Below are positions 28,762 through 37,509 of a stretch of 64,000 nucleotides of DNA, one piece after another (position 1 is the first letter of the stretch; every line of letters starts with the position of its first letter). The notes beneath the pieces are model-generated. The model saw only the letters and a list, made by a program, of their open reading frames with translations, searched no databases and was not told where the DNA came from. The position numbers and the translations under genes are program-made. Location: the NCBI RefSeq assembly GCF_004769665.1, contig NZ_RQGG01000013.1, positions 186,001 through 250,000 of the forward strand. The letters are read 5' to 3'. The stretch is from Leptospira kemamanensis. Lineage in GTDB: Bacteria > Spirochaetota > Leptospiria > Leptospirales > Leptospiraceae.

Positions 28762-30948
28762 ATGTTTTCCAATCTCCGACAAGACATTCCTTCTGGACTC
28801 GTTGTATTTTTAGTGGCTCTTCCCCTTTGTTTGGGAGTAGCTTTAGCCAGCGGAACTCCTTTATTATCCGGTGTGATCTCAGGTGTAATTGGAGGTATTG
28901 TTGTTGGACTCATAAGTCACTCTAGTACCAGTGTGAGTGGTCCTGCCGCAGGTCTTGTTACCTTGGTCATTGCCGCTTTAGTCACTCTCGGGGACTATCG
29001 CAGTTTTTTACTTGCTGTTTTTTTATCTGGTCTCATCCAAATAGGTTTTGGTTTTCTTCGCGCCGGATTCATCGCCAATTATATTCCATCCAATGTGATC
29101 CAAGGACTACTTGCTTCGATTGGGATCATTCTGATTTTAAAACAAATTCCTCACGCAGTAGGATTTGATATTGATCCTGAAGAGGATTTCATCTTTTTCC
29201 AAAGAGACGGAGAAAATACATTTTCCGAATTATTGAATATTAGCAAATACTTTTCCTGGGGTGCTGTCATCATTGCATCCGCCTCTCTTTTGTTAATGGT
29301 AACTTACGACAGAATCAAATGGAAGGGATTAAAATTCATTCCTTCTCCCATCCTTGTGATTTTGGTGGGAATGTTACTGAATCAATGTTTCCAAATCTAT
29401 TTCCCGGGAATTTATCTTTCAGAAAAACATTTGGTTTCCATTCCCAACATTCAGGATTGGGAAACCATTTTTGTATTTCCGAATTTTTCCAAAATCACTG
29501 ATTCTTATGTATGGTATTATGCATTTACGATTGCTGCGTTTGCCACTTTGGAAACTTTACTCAATTTGGATGCGGTTGAACGAATTGATCCGCACAAACG
29601 TCTAGCATCGCCTAACAGAGAACTCGTTGCCCAAGGAATTGGAAATACTCTATCGGGCCTCATTGGTGGTTTACCCATCACTTCTGTCATCGTAAGAAGT
29701 TCGGTCAATATCTATGCGGGAGCAAAAACAAAAATATCTACGATATTTCATGGAGTTTTACTTGGCTCAAGTGTTGTTTTTTTTAGTTCCTTGTTTAACC
29801 ACATTCCGTTGTCTTCACTTGCTGTGATTCTGATTGTAACAGGATTTAAACTCACCAATATTGCAGTTTACCAATCAATTTACAAAAAAGGTTTTTATCA
29901 ATTTTTACCTTTTATCACCACCATCCTTGCCATCATCTTTACCGATTTACTCACGGGAGTGATCATTGGTTTATGTATCAGTTTTTTGTTTATCTTAAAA
30001 AATAATTACAAAAATCCATTTTCTGTCCAAACCGAAAACCTAAAAATTGGGGAAACCATTCGCATTGAACTTCCCAACCAAGTTTCGTTTTTAAACAAAG
30101 CATCCATCAAAGATACCTTATGGTCTTTGCCAGAAAGTGCCAAAGTGATTGTGGATGCCACAAACTGTAATTTTATCGATCATGATATCTTGGAAATCTT
30201 AGAAGAATTCAAATCCGTTGTCTCAGTCGAAAAAAACATCCAATTGAATTTGGTAGGTGTCAAAGAGAATTATGAGCTGAGTGACCAGATACAATTTGTG
30301 AATATTTTAGACAAAGACGCACAACAGAAATTAACTCCTGATGACATTCTAGAATTTTTAAAACGAGGGAACGAACGGTTTCGAAAAGGAAAGTGGTCAG
30401 AGAAATATTTCAAACACCAAGTGAATGCCACTGCCTTTGGTCAAAACCCAATTGCTGTCGTACTTTCTTGTATTGATTCTAGGACAAGCCCAGAGATTAT
30501 TTTTGATGCAGGACTTGGTGATATCATCTCCATTCGAATTGCAGGAAATATTGTGAACCAAGAGATTTTAGGAAGTTTGGAATTATCCTGCGCCAAAATT
30601 GGAACTAAACTCATCGTAGTCCTTGGTCATTCCAATTGTGGGGCTGTCTCCAGTGCCATTTATGCATTGAAAGATGGAAACATTGCAAGCATCACAAACA
30701 AAATCCAAAAAGCCATTGATGATACCGATTCCATTGAACAGAAAATGAAACAAGGAAACGAACATATTTTCAATCATGTTGTGAAGGCAAATGTGATGAA
30801 CTCAATCCATGAAATCTTAGAAACAAGTTCTTTTTTGAAAGAAAAAGTAGAGTTGGGGGAATATAAAATTGTCCCCGCATTTTATGATACTTCCTCTGGG
30901 GAAGTGGTCTTTTTAGAATCGGTTCCTGCGTTCACAAAAACCGAATGA
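28762..30948 (+). CDS. SulP-family anion transporter fused to STAS and beta-carbonic anhydrase
   Basis: 728 residues in three parts. Residues about 1-420 are a SulP transporter with 10-14 helices (SGLVVFLVALPLCLGVALAS, SVSGPAAGLVTLVIAAL). Residues about 430-520 form a short STAS domain (VIVDATNCNFIDHDILEIL). Residues about 530-728 form a beta-carbonic anhydrase with zinc ligands in VVLSCIDSRTSPE (Cys plus the Asp-Arg dyad) and GHSNCGAV (His, Cys). SulP-CA fusions are known in bacteria and probably couple HCO3- movement to CO2 hydration at the membrane. That direction and substrate are inferred. The zinc site is intact. Confidence 0.93.
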   Translation: MFSNLRQDIPSGLVVFLVALPLCLGVALASGTPLLSGVISGVIGGIVVGLISHSSTSVSGPAAGLVTLVIAALVTLGDYRSFLLAVFLSGLIQIGFGFLRAGFIANYIPSNVIQGLLASIGIILILKQIPHAVGFDIDPEEDFIFFQRDGENTFSELLNISKYFSWGAVIIASASLLLMVTYDRIKWKGLKFIPSPILVILVGMLLNQCFQIYFPGIYLSEKHLVSIPNIQDWETIFVFPNFSKITDSYVWYYAFTIAAFATLETLLNLDAVERIDPHKRLASPNRELVAQGIGNTLSGLIGGLPITSVIVRSSVNIYAGAKTKISTIFHGVLLGSSVVFFSSLFNHIPLSSLAVILIVTGFKLTNIAVYQSIYKKGFYQFLPFITTILAIIFTDLLTGVIIGLCISFLFILKNNYKNPFSVQTENLKIGETIRIELPNQVSFLNKASIKDTLWSLPESAKVIVDATNCNFIDHDILEILEEFKSVVSVEKNIQLNLVGVKENYELSDQIQFVNILDKDAQQKLTPDDILEFLKRGNERFRKGKWSEKYFKHQVNATAFGQNPIAVVLSCIDSRTSPEIIFDAGLGDIISIRIAGNIVNQEILGSLELSCAKIGTKLIVVLGHSNCGAVSSAIYALKDGNIASITNKIQKAIDDTDSIEQKMKQGNEHIFNHVVKANVMNSIHEILETSSFLKEKVELGEYKIVPAFYDTSSGEVVFLESVPAFTKTE

Positions 30949-30958
30949 AAAGTCATTT

Positions 30959-31345
30959 TTATCCTTTGTAAACTGGAACAAATAATGGTTTAAAGGCAGA
31001 CCGATGGTAAAACCCGAGAAACGCATTTGCGACCAAAACAAAAATACCAACTGGCAGACCGTCATTTGCAATCATTAGGTGTACAAAAAAGATATTGACC
31101 ACAATTGGAGCAAGAATCACTGAAGCAAGGGGTACAAAACGTCCTGTTAATAAGGCAATGGCACAAACTAGTTCCGTTATTTTGAGTAAGGTGATGAGAT
31201 ACCCAGATGCCTTAATCCCATCGTTGAATGTTTTCATATTTCCCGTCAATTCTGGTTCTTGTACTAAGTTGAACAAAACCGCAATGGAGGAAAAAAGAAA
31301 CAAAGCCCCAAGTAAAATCCGAACTGTGTGGTAAAGTACTTTCAT
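30959..31345 (-). CDS. DoxX-family membrane protein
   Basis: About 128 residues from ATG 31345, preceded by AAGGAAGG; a frame to 31372 has no such site. Four hydrophobic helices are seen: VRILLGALFLFSSIAVLF, LITLLKITELVCAIALLTG, SVILAPIVVNIFFVHLMI and FVLVANAFLGF. The conserved KxxEL-type polar residues of DoxX/DoxD proteins are seen in helix 2. DoxX members join redox complexes, but many are uncharacterised. It converges on the SulP-CA gene with a 10-bp gap. Confidence 0.8.
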   Translation of the reverse strand: MKVLYHTVRILLGALFLFSSIAVLFNLVQEPELTGNMKTFNDGIKASGYLITLLKITELVCAIALLTGRFVPLASVILAPIVVNIFFVHLMIANDGLPVGIFVLVANAFLGFYHRSAFKPLFVPVYKG

Positions 31346-31478
31346 AACCTTCCTTTTTCTCTTTCCACTCAATTGGCGTCAATCTCTTCCGATGTCGAAT
31401 GGATGGGTTCTCCTTGAGTTCATTTTTCAAAAAAACTGCAATAAATTCTTTGATTGGCGACATTGGTAGTATGACGCC

Positions 31479-32075
31479 ATGAAAAATAGAATTTCAATTT
31501 CATTCTTTTTTGTTTTTCTATTCTTAGTTTCTTGCTCTTTCTTAGAAAACAAAAAGAGCGAAGGCCATCTCGTTTCCCAAAAACCAAATTCTTATTCTTT
31601 CCAATACCAATCAGAACTCACCCATCAATTCTTGAAAGTAGGACCGAGTTTGCAAATTTCCATTGGGCAATTTGCCGTCCAATCATTCTCCAGTTTGGTT
31701 GCAGAGACCTTTGCAAACCAATCCCTAACGGAAAAACAAACAAAAGATCCCTTGGAACCCAATTCCATTGTTCTCAATCGAATCCAGGTGAATCGGACAG
31801 TTGTATTTGAAGAAGGAACAACTAAATTCAAATATGCTACATTTTCCTCGATCGTCGAATTTTTATTAGTAAAACCATCTGGAGAAACGGTGCGGATCCT
31901 CGGACATTCTTTGCCAATCGAAATCCATCAGATTCCGTTTAGTCCTGAAGATGGTGAATCAGAAGGAAAAATCGCAGGTAGCCTCCATTCCGCTTTAGAA
32001 GAAGGACTGAATCAAATCTTCACCTTACAAGCGAAGGGAAACGAAAATGAAAGTCGCAATATGTTTCAAAGATAA
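31479..32075 (+). CDS. Putative lipoprotein, function unknown
   Basis: 198 residues. The signal MKNRISISFFFVFLFLVSC ends in the lipobox LVSC followed by S. The mature part carries a beta-rich domain (QSELTHQFLKVGPSLQISIG, FSSIVEFLLVKPSGETVRIL) of a kind common in spirochaete periplasmic lipoproteins. No known family was recognised. It converges on the Rieske gene with a 23-bp gap. Confidence 0.7.
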   Translation: MKNRISISFFFVFLFLVSCSFLENKKSEGHLVSQKPNSYSFQYQSELTHQFLKVGPSLQISIGQFAVQSFSSLVAETFANQSLTEKQTKDPLEPNSIVLNRIQVNRTVVFEEGTTKFKYATFSSIVEFLLVKPSGETVRILGHSLPIEIHQIPFSPEDGESEGKIAGSLHSALEEGLNQIFTLQAKGNENESRNMFQR

Positions 32076-32098
32076 TGGCAGGGAAAGAAATTTAAGTT

Positions 32099-33007
32099 TT
32101 ACTCTTTTTTCATACTCTCAAGGCAATCTGCGATGACACGAAAATAAGAATCTTGTTTCAAATGATCCATTTGGAGTTTCATCCCTTCTAAGGGTTTTAG
32201 ATCTGCCAGTAAAAACCTACGAAATAAAAATCCAGCCAATTTCATCCGAAGGAAATTAAACACAGGAAATGTTTTTTTTTGCACAAGGATACCCGAAACC
32301 AAGGTGTAAGTGGGGAAGGGATTGAGTGATAATAAGAGTTGGCTTTTCACTTTCCCTAAATCAGATTCGATTGCAAACAAATGCCCGTTAAACGAACGAA
32401 TTCTCACCTGAATTTGGTTTTTTGAAATCCACTTCATGATGCAATCCGAAAGTTTGTACCCTATGACTTGGGAAGTATATAGAAATTCTAAGATACGATT
32501 CTTTTTGTCCCAATGGAGAGTCGGACTTCCCATGAGTTTTCTTTTATGAACAAACTCCAAATGGTAGGGATCAAACGCATTGACCAAAATCGCATCTTGG
32601 GTTGCCATTACCTTTTGTGTTCGAAACGTTTCAAACATCTGTTTGTTTTCTGGAATGAGGGAGAAATCAGGAAATACAGGTTCAGGTTCCTCCCCGATGT
32701 ATACGAAAACAGAACCAAAACGTTCCTTTGTTTTAAACTTTTTTTGTTCATACTGACCAAACGGGGAAGGTTTGGATTTTCCGTTACTTTGAAAACAAAT
32801 TTGGTGTAAGGGACAGATGATTCCTTCTGTCGACAATCTTCCTGATTTTAGATTGGCTCCTAAATGAGAACAGTGCGCATCAAATGCAATGACTTCATTT
32901 TCTGAATTTCGAAAGAGAACAATTTCTTGTTTATCCGTTAAGAAGGAAACGATTTCAGATTTCGTAATCTCATTTGATTCTCCGACCAAATACCAAACTT
33001 CTTTCAA
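32099..33007 (-). CDS. Rieske non-heme iron oxygenase-like protein
   Basis: About 302 residues from TTG 33007, which has AAAGG 9 nt upstream and overlaps the hydrolase stop by 4 bp (TTGA). The TTG at 33016 sits directly on that ribosome-binding site. The Rieske [2Fe-2S] ligands are AHCSHLGANL and CPLHQICF (C-x-H, C-x2-H). The catalytic mononuclear iron site has the Asp-x2-His-x4-His pattern in FDPYHLEFVHKRKL. Such single-component oxygenases hydroxylate or demethylate sterol-like, aromatic or quaternary-ammonium substrates with a reductase elsewhere. No reductase is nearby; the substrate is unknown. Confidence 0.85.
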   Translation of the reverse strand: MKEVWYLVGESNEITKSEIVSFLTDKQEIVLFRNSENEVIAFDAHCSHLGANLKSGRLSTEGIICPLHQICFQSNGKSKPSPFGQYEQKKFKTKERFGSVFVYIGEEPEPVFPDFSLIPENKQMFETFRTQKVMATQDAILVNAFDPYHLEFVHKRKLMGSPTLHWDKKNRILEFLYTSQVIGYKLSDCIMKWISKNQIQVRIRSFNGHLFAIESDLGKVKSQLLLSLNPFPTYTLVSGILVQKKTFPVFNFLRMKLAGFLFRRFLLADLKPLEGMKLQMDHLKQDSYFRVIADCLESMKKE

Positions 33008-33972
33008 AACAACCAACCTTTCTGTAAGGCATGAAATAATTGGTGGAGAATATTGGATACTTTTGGTGTCCGAAAATAATGATCAGCACCCCAAACAGGA
33101 ATGATTTTGGATCCAGGGATCATCGCATCCTTTAAAAGAGTAAATCCATCATTGGGACCAAATTGGGATAGATACTGATACCGCAATCGAATGGTACCTT
33201 TTAAATGAGCTTCGATCGGAAATCCTACAACAGATACAGTTGGAATCTGTTTCGGAAGTGCAAATGGTAAACTCAAAAACCTTGAACCTAGAGAAAAATC
33301 AGAAACGAATTCAATCGGAATCCCAACAACGTTTAACAACGATTTGCTAAAAAAAGTTTTTAATTTAGAATTGGAAACAAAACGTTCTACTAAATGTAAA
33401 CCGCGATGAATACCACAGATGGATACCCATAATTGAACCTTTTTGGTAAGTTCGGGATACGATTCTAAAAAAACTCGAAAGTCTGAACTTCCTTTACTAA
33501 AGGAAAATACATACAATGGCTCTTTTTCCTTTTCGATACATTCCTTAATGATGTTTACATTTTCACTGATTTTGCCTTTGCTGAGAACAGGGATTTTCAA
33601 CGTATTGAGTCCAAATTTCTTTGCAATTGCCAAAACAAGGGAACCATCTCCTGCATATTCAGGAAGTTCTTCATATAAACCAGCAGGTACCACAAGGACT
33701 TTTCCTTTGATTTTTCCAAACTTACCCGATTCCGGGACAAAGGATTCAAACTTCTCATAGAAGGAAGGATGTGGGGAACGATTGCGAACTACATCATATA
33801 AAAAAGCAGTCGCTAAATCAATTCCATCAGTATTGTGTACTTCTGTTATATGTGATTCCGTTATATCTTTGTATTTGAGGTGAGGTAAAATAGATTTCGC
33901 TTTTAAAAATAAATCGGTTTCATCCAAAACCATGGATGGAATTTCTTTTTGCAAAAATCGAATCAAAGACAT
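33004..33972 (-). CDS. Alpha/beta-hydrolase-like protein, diverged
   Basis: 322 residues with no signal. The central FSFSKGSSDFRVFL looks like a nucleophile elbow (Ser or Lys-Gly-Ser-Ser), the earlier KGKVLVVPAGLYEELPEYAG suits the strand and oxyanion loop, and the late PVWGADHYFRTP has a candidate catalytic His. The fold is therefore probably alpha/beta hydrolase, though motifs are loose. It overlaps the Rieske start by 4 bp, so the two products likely act on the same compound. Confidence 0.6.
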   Translation of the reverse strand: MSLIRFLQKEIPSMVLDETDLFLKAKSILPHLKYKDITESHITEVHNTDGIDLATAFLYDVVRNRSPHPSFYEKFESFVPESGKFGKIKGKVLVVPAGLYEELPEYAGDGSLVLAIAKKFGLNTLKIPVLSKGKISENVNIIKECIEKEKEPLYVFSFSKGSSDFRVFLESYPELTKKVQLWVSICGIHRGLHLVERFVSNSKLKTFFSKSLLNVVGIPIEFVSDFSLGSRFLSLPFALPKQIPTVSVVGFPIEAHLKGTIRLRYQYLSQFGPNDGFTLLKDAMIPGSKIIPVWGADHYFRTPKVSNILHQLFHALQKGWLF

Positions 33973-34046
33973 AATGGATGAGCGGAATCAAAAAGGATTC
34001 GTCAAGAGATTAGAACCAAAAAAATTTGAGAAGTAAATCTTATTTT

Positions 34047-34685
34047 ATGAAAAAACCGAATCAGAATCAGATTATTTCTTATTCGATCCACTTCGTTTGG
34101 TTAAGTTTACTATTTGTTTTCCTGTATGGATCTACCAATTACTTGGCTTCCCTAGAAGAACATCACTTAGAACTGTATTTAGAAATCGAAAAAGAAATTC
34201 CATTTTATCCCACTTGGATTTTGATTTATTTTTCCATTAATGGAATGTTTTTACTCCCTCTCTTTTATCTAAACAAAAAGAAATACCGTTTTTTATCATT
34301 TTGTTTTGCTTGGATTACCATCCTTGCTTCCCTTTGTTTTTACTTTTTCCCGATGCGACTTGGTTACCCTAAACAAGAAATCATTTCTAGTGTTCCGTTT
34401 CTTTACGAAGTCCTGTATTCTTTGGAATATCCACATAATTTATTTCCTTCCTTACATGTAGCGTATTCCTTTCTCATACTCCGAATTGTTTTACCAAAAA
34501 CAAATTTCATTGAAACATGGATCTTTTTGATTTGGTTTTTTTTACTTCTAGGCTCCGTTTTGTTTACCCACCAACATCATCTCATCGATATCTTAGGTGG
34601 TTTGTGTTTAACGGAAATGGTTTTAAAACTGACGATGTACGGGAAGAGGAAGAGGTGGTGGCTCTTCCGAAGAAACAGGACCTAA
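34047..34685 (+). CDS. PAP2-like membrane phosphatase / phosphotransferase (inositol-phosphotransferase type)
   Basis: About 212 residues from ATG 34047; a TTG at 34026 adds seven residues without a clear ribosome-binding site. It has five or six membrane helices. The motifs FPSLHVAYSFLI and HHLIDILGGL give the Ser-His and His-x3-Asp catalytic pair of the PAP2/AUR1 group, which moves phosphate or head groups on lipids. The KxxxxxxRP arm of classic PAP2 is not obvious, as in AUR1-like members. The last 63 bp overlap the convergent desaturase gene. Confidence 0.75.
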   Translation: MKKPNQNQIISYSIHFVWLSLLFVFLYGSTNYLASLEEHHLELYLEIEKEIPFYPTWILIYFSINGMFLLPLFYLNKKKYRFLSFCFAWITILASLCFYFFPMRLGYPKQEIISSVPFLYEVLYSLEYPHNLFPSLHVAYSFLILRIVLPKTNFIETWIFLIWFFLLLGSVLFTHQHHLIDILGGLCLTEMVLKLTMYGKRKRWWLFRRNRT

Positions 34686-35618
34686 CCACATTCTCATATA
34701 TTGTTTCCCATACATTCGACTTACGTTTCTCCTTTTTCCAAGAGTGGGCAAAAAAATCCAAGGGCATTCGGGAAATTCATGGTGTTCTCTGTCCCAATTT
34801 CCATATAATAAAATTTTTTCATGCCAACTTGATGTGGTTAGGTTAAAGGCTCCTTCCACCACTTTTCTTTCGGAAAAAGCATGTGTGATATATTGCCGTG
34901 TTGACCAATTGAAAGCAAAGGATCCATAAAGGATTCCAATTCCATAGGGATTCAAAAAACCAGAGGAAAGGATGAGTCCCCATCCTACTAAATTGATGAA
35001 TGTTTCCAGTCGTATTTTCGGAATATCGGATGTCTGAAGATCCTCTAACATCAGTTTTGTACTCATCCGATTCTGAAAGAGTTTCCAATGCCTCGCATTC
35101 GGGAAAATTGCTACAAGTAAATTTCCAAGAATCGCGCTGGGCCAAAATAAACCGAGTAAAATGGAATACCATTGGAGAAATTTGATGAGACGGTTGTCTT
35201 TCGGAGAAATGAGATCAAAGGATTCATATTGAGTGCGATTGCAAGCATGGTGTTTCGAATGAGTAACACGGACCAACGTATAGGAAATGGGAAACAAAAA
35301 TCCACTGAGGACTCCACCAAAATCATTCAGAAGTTTGTCTTTGTGGTAATTTCCATGAGAAGCTTCATGAAGAAGTGCATAATTAGTTAGGAGGAGAAAG
35401 GATACAGATACATGTGATACAACCGAAATCCAATGGAAGGGAGATTCCTTCGTGTAGTATAAACAAACAAAAACGAAAAAGTAAATCAATCCTTGTATGA
35501 AAAAATTTAATCTTCCAGGAATCCAATTTCTTATCTTGACAAATGATTTAATACTGATCCTCTCTAAAGTCCGTATGAAACTTCTCAGAATTTTATTCCT
35601 TTTTCCATTCCTTTTCAT
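34623..35618 (-). CDS. Fatty-acid desaturase-family membrane protein
   Basis: 331 residues with hydrophobic helices around 40-85 and 115-175. The three histidine boxes of the di-iron desaturase/hydroxylase family are intact: HEASHGNYH, THSKHHACN and REHHEFPECPW. It probably oxidises an acyl chain or carotenoid-like lipid. The 5' end as drawn overlaps the divergent NTF2-like gene by 44 bp, so the true start may be later; an ATT at 35552 with GAGAGG upstream is one unproven option. The 3' end overlaps the PAP2-like gene by 63 bp. The last residues (SSEEPPPLPLPVH) lie in that overlap. Confidence 0.8.
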   Translation of the reverse strand: MKRNGKRNKILRSFIRTLERISIKSFVKIRNWIPGRLNFFIQGLIYFFVFVCLYYTKESPFHWISVVSHVSVSFLLLTNYALLHEASHGNYHKDKLLNDFGGVLSGFLFPISYTLVRVTHSKHHACNRTQYESFDLISPKDNRLIKFLQWYSILLGLFWPSAILGNLLVAIFPNARHWKLFQNRMSTKLMLEDLQTSDIPKIRLETFINLVGWGLILSSGFLNPYGIGILYGSFAFNWSTRQYITHAFSERKVVEGAFNLTTSSWHEKILLYGNWDREHHEFPECPWIFLPTLGKRRNVSRMYGKQYMRMWLGPVSSEEPPPLPLPVHRQF

Positions 35619-36162
35619 GCTCCATACCCAAATTTTTGCAGAAGACCAGGTTCACAATGAATTGAGAAAATTCAAAATTGAATTGGAAGACGCTTTGAAG
35701 GAAAAAGACATCTCAAAAATCCTTCCCTTCATCCATCCGAACGCTGTGGTGACCTTTGCCAATGCGGAAGCGGTTCGTGGCCCAGAAGGAGTTGCGAATT
35801 ATCTGAAACGAATGTTAGATGGACCTAACAAAATCGTAAACAAATTTGGAACCACGATTTCAGTAGATGAACTAACAATTCTGTACGGAGGAGGAACAGT
35901 TGGGATTTCGTTTGGTGGTTCAGACGATTTTTTCGAACTAACTGAAGGTATTTCCTTCCATTCCAAAAGCAGATGGACAGCAACTTTAGTGAAAGAGAAA
36001 GGCAAATGGATGATTGCTTCAGCCCATGTATCCATGAATTTATTCGACAATCCACTTTTAACTGCTGCAAAAAATAGTATGTATTGGGTTGCTTCTTTCA
36101 CGTTTCTCCTTGGATTGCTTTTGGGATTTCTCTCCACTCGATTGTTTTCCAAAAAAGGATAA
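35575..36162 (+). CDS. Periplasmic NTF2/SnoaL-like protein with C-terminal membrane anchor
   Basis: 195 residues from ATG 35575, which begins a clean signal peptide (MKLLRILFLFPFLFMLHTQI, cleavage near FAEDQ); a frame to 35497 adds nothing signal-like. The central domain is NTF2/DUF4440-like (LEDALKEKDISKILPFIHPN, then AVRGPEGVANYLKRML and KGKWMIASAHVSMN). A C-terminal helix (YWVASFTFLLGLLLGFLSTR) is followed by KKG. Such domains often bind small hydrophobic ligands. It lies 6 bp before the first radical SAM gene, so it is the likely first gene of that operon. Confidence 0.72.
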   Translation: MKLLRILFLFPFLFMLHTQIFAEDQVHNELRKFKIELEDALKEKDISKILPFIHPNAVVTFANAEAVRGPEGVANYLKRMLDGPNKIVNKFGTTISVDELTILYGGGTVGISFGGSDDFFELTEGISFHSKSRWTATLVKEKGKWMIASAHVSMNLFDNPLLTAAKNSMYWVASFTFLLGLLLGFLSTRLFSKKG

Positions 36163-36168
36163 TCTCTT

Positions 36169-37509
36169 TTGGCAAAGCCATTCCAAATCGCTCTCATTTC
36201 CCCCAAAGGTCCACTTTATCGCCATCGAACAGGCATTTTCCAAAAGGACCTCCGGGCAGCCCCACTCACCTTAACCACATTAGCTGCCTTGGTCCCCAAA
36301 GACTTGGAAGCCGAAATCAAAATCTACGACGAAGGCATTGAAGACCTTCCTAGTCGTATTGAAGCAGATTTAGTAGGGATGACTGTCATCACAGGAAGTG
36401 CACCTAGAAGTTATGAGTTGACTGCGAAATTTAAACAAGAGGGAAAAACGGTAGTCCTTGGTGGTCCTCATATTACCTTATTACCCGAGGAAGCAAAACG
36501 ACATGCAAATTCGATTGTCACAGGTTATGCGGAAGAAACTTGGCCAGAACTTTTATATGACTTCAAAGAAGGCAAATTAAAAGAACATTATTCCATGTCA
36601 CCATCCTTTAGTTTGGAAAAAAAGGAACTTTTACCGTTTCCTAGAAGAGATATGTTAGATCAAAAAGGGTATAAAACACTCAATACATTCGAAGCAACAA
36701 GAGGTTGTATCCACAGTTGTGAATTTTGTGTGGTACCAGTAGCATGGGGAAGGAAACCTTACCAAAAACCGATCGAACATGTCATCGAAGATATCAAACA
36801 ACGTAAAACGAAACAAGTTTTGTTTTACGATTTAAATTTAATCGCTGACAAGGATTATGCGAAAGAACTCTTTCGTGCCTTAATTCCTTTAAAGATTTAT
36901 TGGGTAGGTTTATCCACTACACTCATTGGAAGAGACGACGAACTATTTGATCTGCTTGTGAGAAGTGGTTGCAAGGGGCTTCTCATTGGTTTTGAAAGTA
37001 TATCCAAAACCACTTTAAAATCTACGAAAAAGTCATTTAATGATCCAGATGGATATGCGGAGTTAATTCGTAAACTGAGAAGAGCCGGGATTATCATCAA
37101 TGGCACATTTGTATTTGGAAATGATGATGATGGCACAGAGAGCTTTGACGCAGTAAGAGACTTTGTCATTGAAAATAAAATTGGGCTTCCTAGGTTTTCG
37201 ATCCTAACTCCATTTCCAGGAACTGGATTGTACAATCGATTGGAAAAGGAAAATCGAATCATCTCCAAGGATTGGAGTCGTTATGATGGACAACATGTAG
37301 TGTTCCAACCGAATAAAATGAGTGTCGAAGAATTACAATTCGGACATGAAAGGGTATGGAAAGAAGTGTATTCTTGGAAAGGAATTGGAAAAAGAGTGAT
37401 GGGAAATTTCACAATGATTTTTCCGATAGTTCTTGCAGCAAACTCAGCTTACAGATATTATGCGCATAATCTATCTAGATTTTATACCTGCCGAGGGGGA
37501 ATTGTTTGA
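36169..37509 (+). CDS. B12-binding-domain radical SAM enzyme (1 of 2)
   Basis: 446 residues from TTG 36169. The N-terminal 135 residues form a Rossmann-like cobalamin-binding domain (IKIYDEGIEDLP, DLVGMTVITGSAPRSYELT, VVLGGPHITLLPEEA) without the DxHxxG motif. Residues 180-187 hold the radical SAM cysteines (GCIHSCEFC, C-x3-C-x2-C). The barrel continues with LLIGFESISKTTLKST and the conserved LTPFPGTGLYNRLE. Relatives modify lipids, hopanoids or tetrapyrroles, often by methylation or C-C bond formation. The reaction here is unknown. The stop overlaps the next gene by 4 bp. Confidence 0.88.
   Translation: MAKPFQIALISPKGPLYRHRTGIFQKDLRAAPLTLTTLAALVPKDLEAEIKIYDEGIEDLPSRIEADLVGMTVITGSAPRSYELTAKFKQEGKTVVLGGPHITLLPEEAKRHANSIVTGYAEETWPELLYDFKEGKLKEHYSMSPSFSLEKKELLPFPRRDMLDQKGYKTLNTFEATRGCIHSCEFCVVPVAWGRKPYQKPIEHVIEDIKQRKTKQVLFYDLNLIADKDYAKELFRALIPLKIYWVGLSTTLIGRDDELFDLLVRSGCKGLLIGFESISKTTLKSTKKSFNDPDGYAELIRKLRRAGIIINGTFVFGNDDDGTESFDAVRDFVIENKIGLPRFSILTPFPGTGLYNRLEKENRIISKDWSRYDGQHVVFQPNKMSVEELQFGHERVWKEVYSWKGIGKRVMGNFTMIFPIVLAANSAYRYYAHNLSRFYTCRGGIV

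Noticed and set aside
35535..35560. TTGACA before the NTF2-like gene as its promoter
   Set aside because: No acceptable -10 lies 16-18 bp downstream, so it may be chance.
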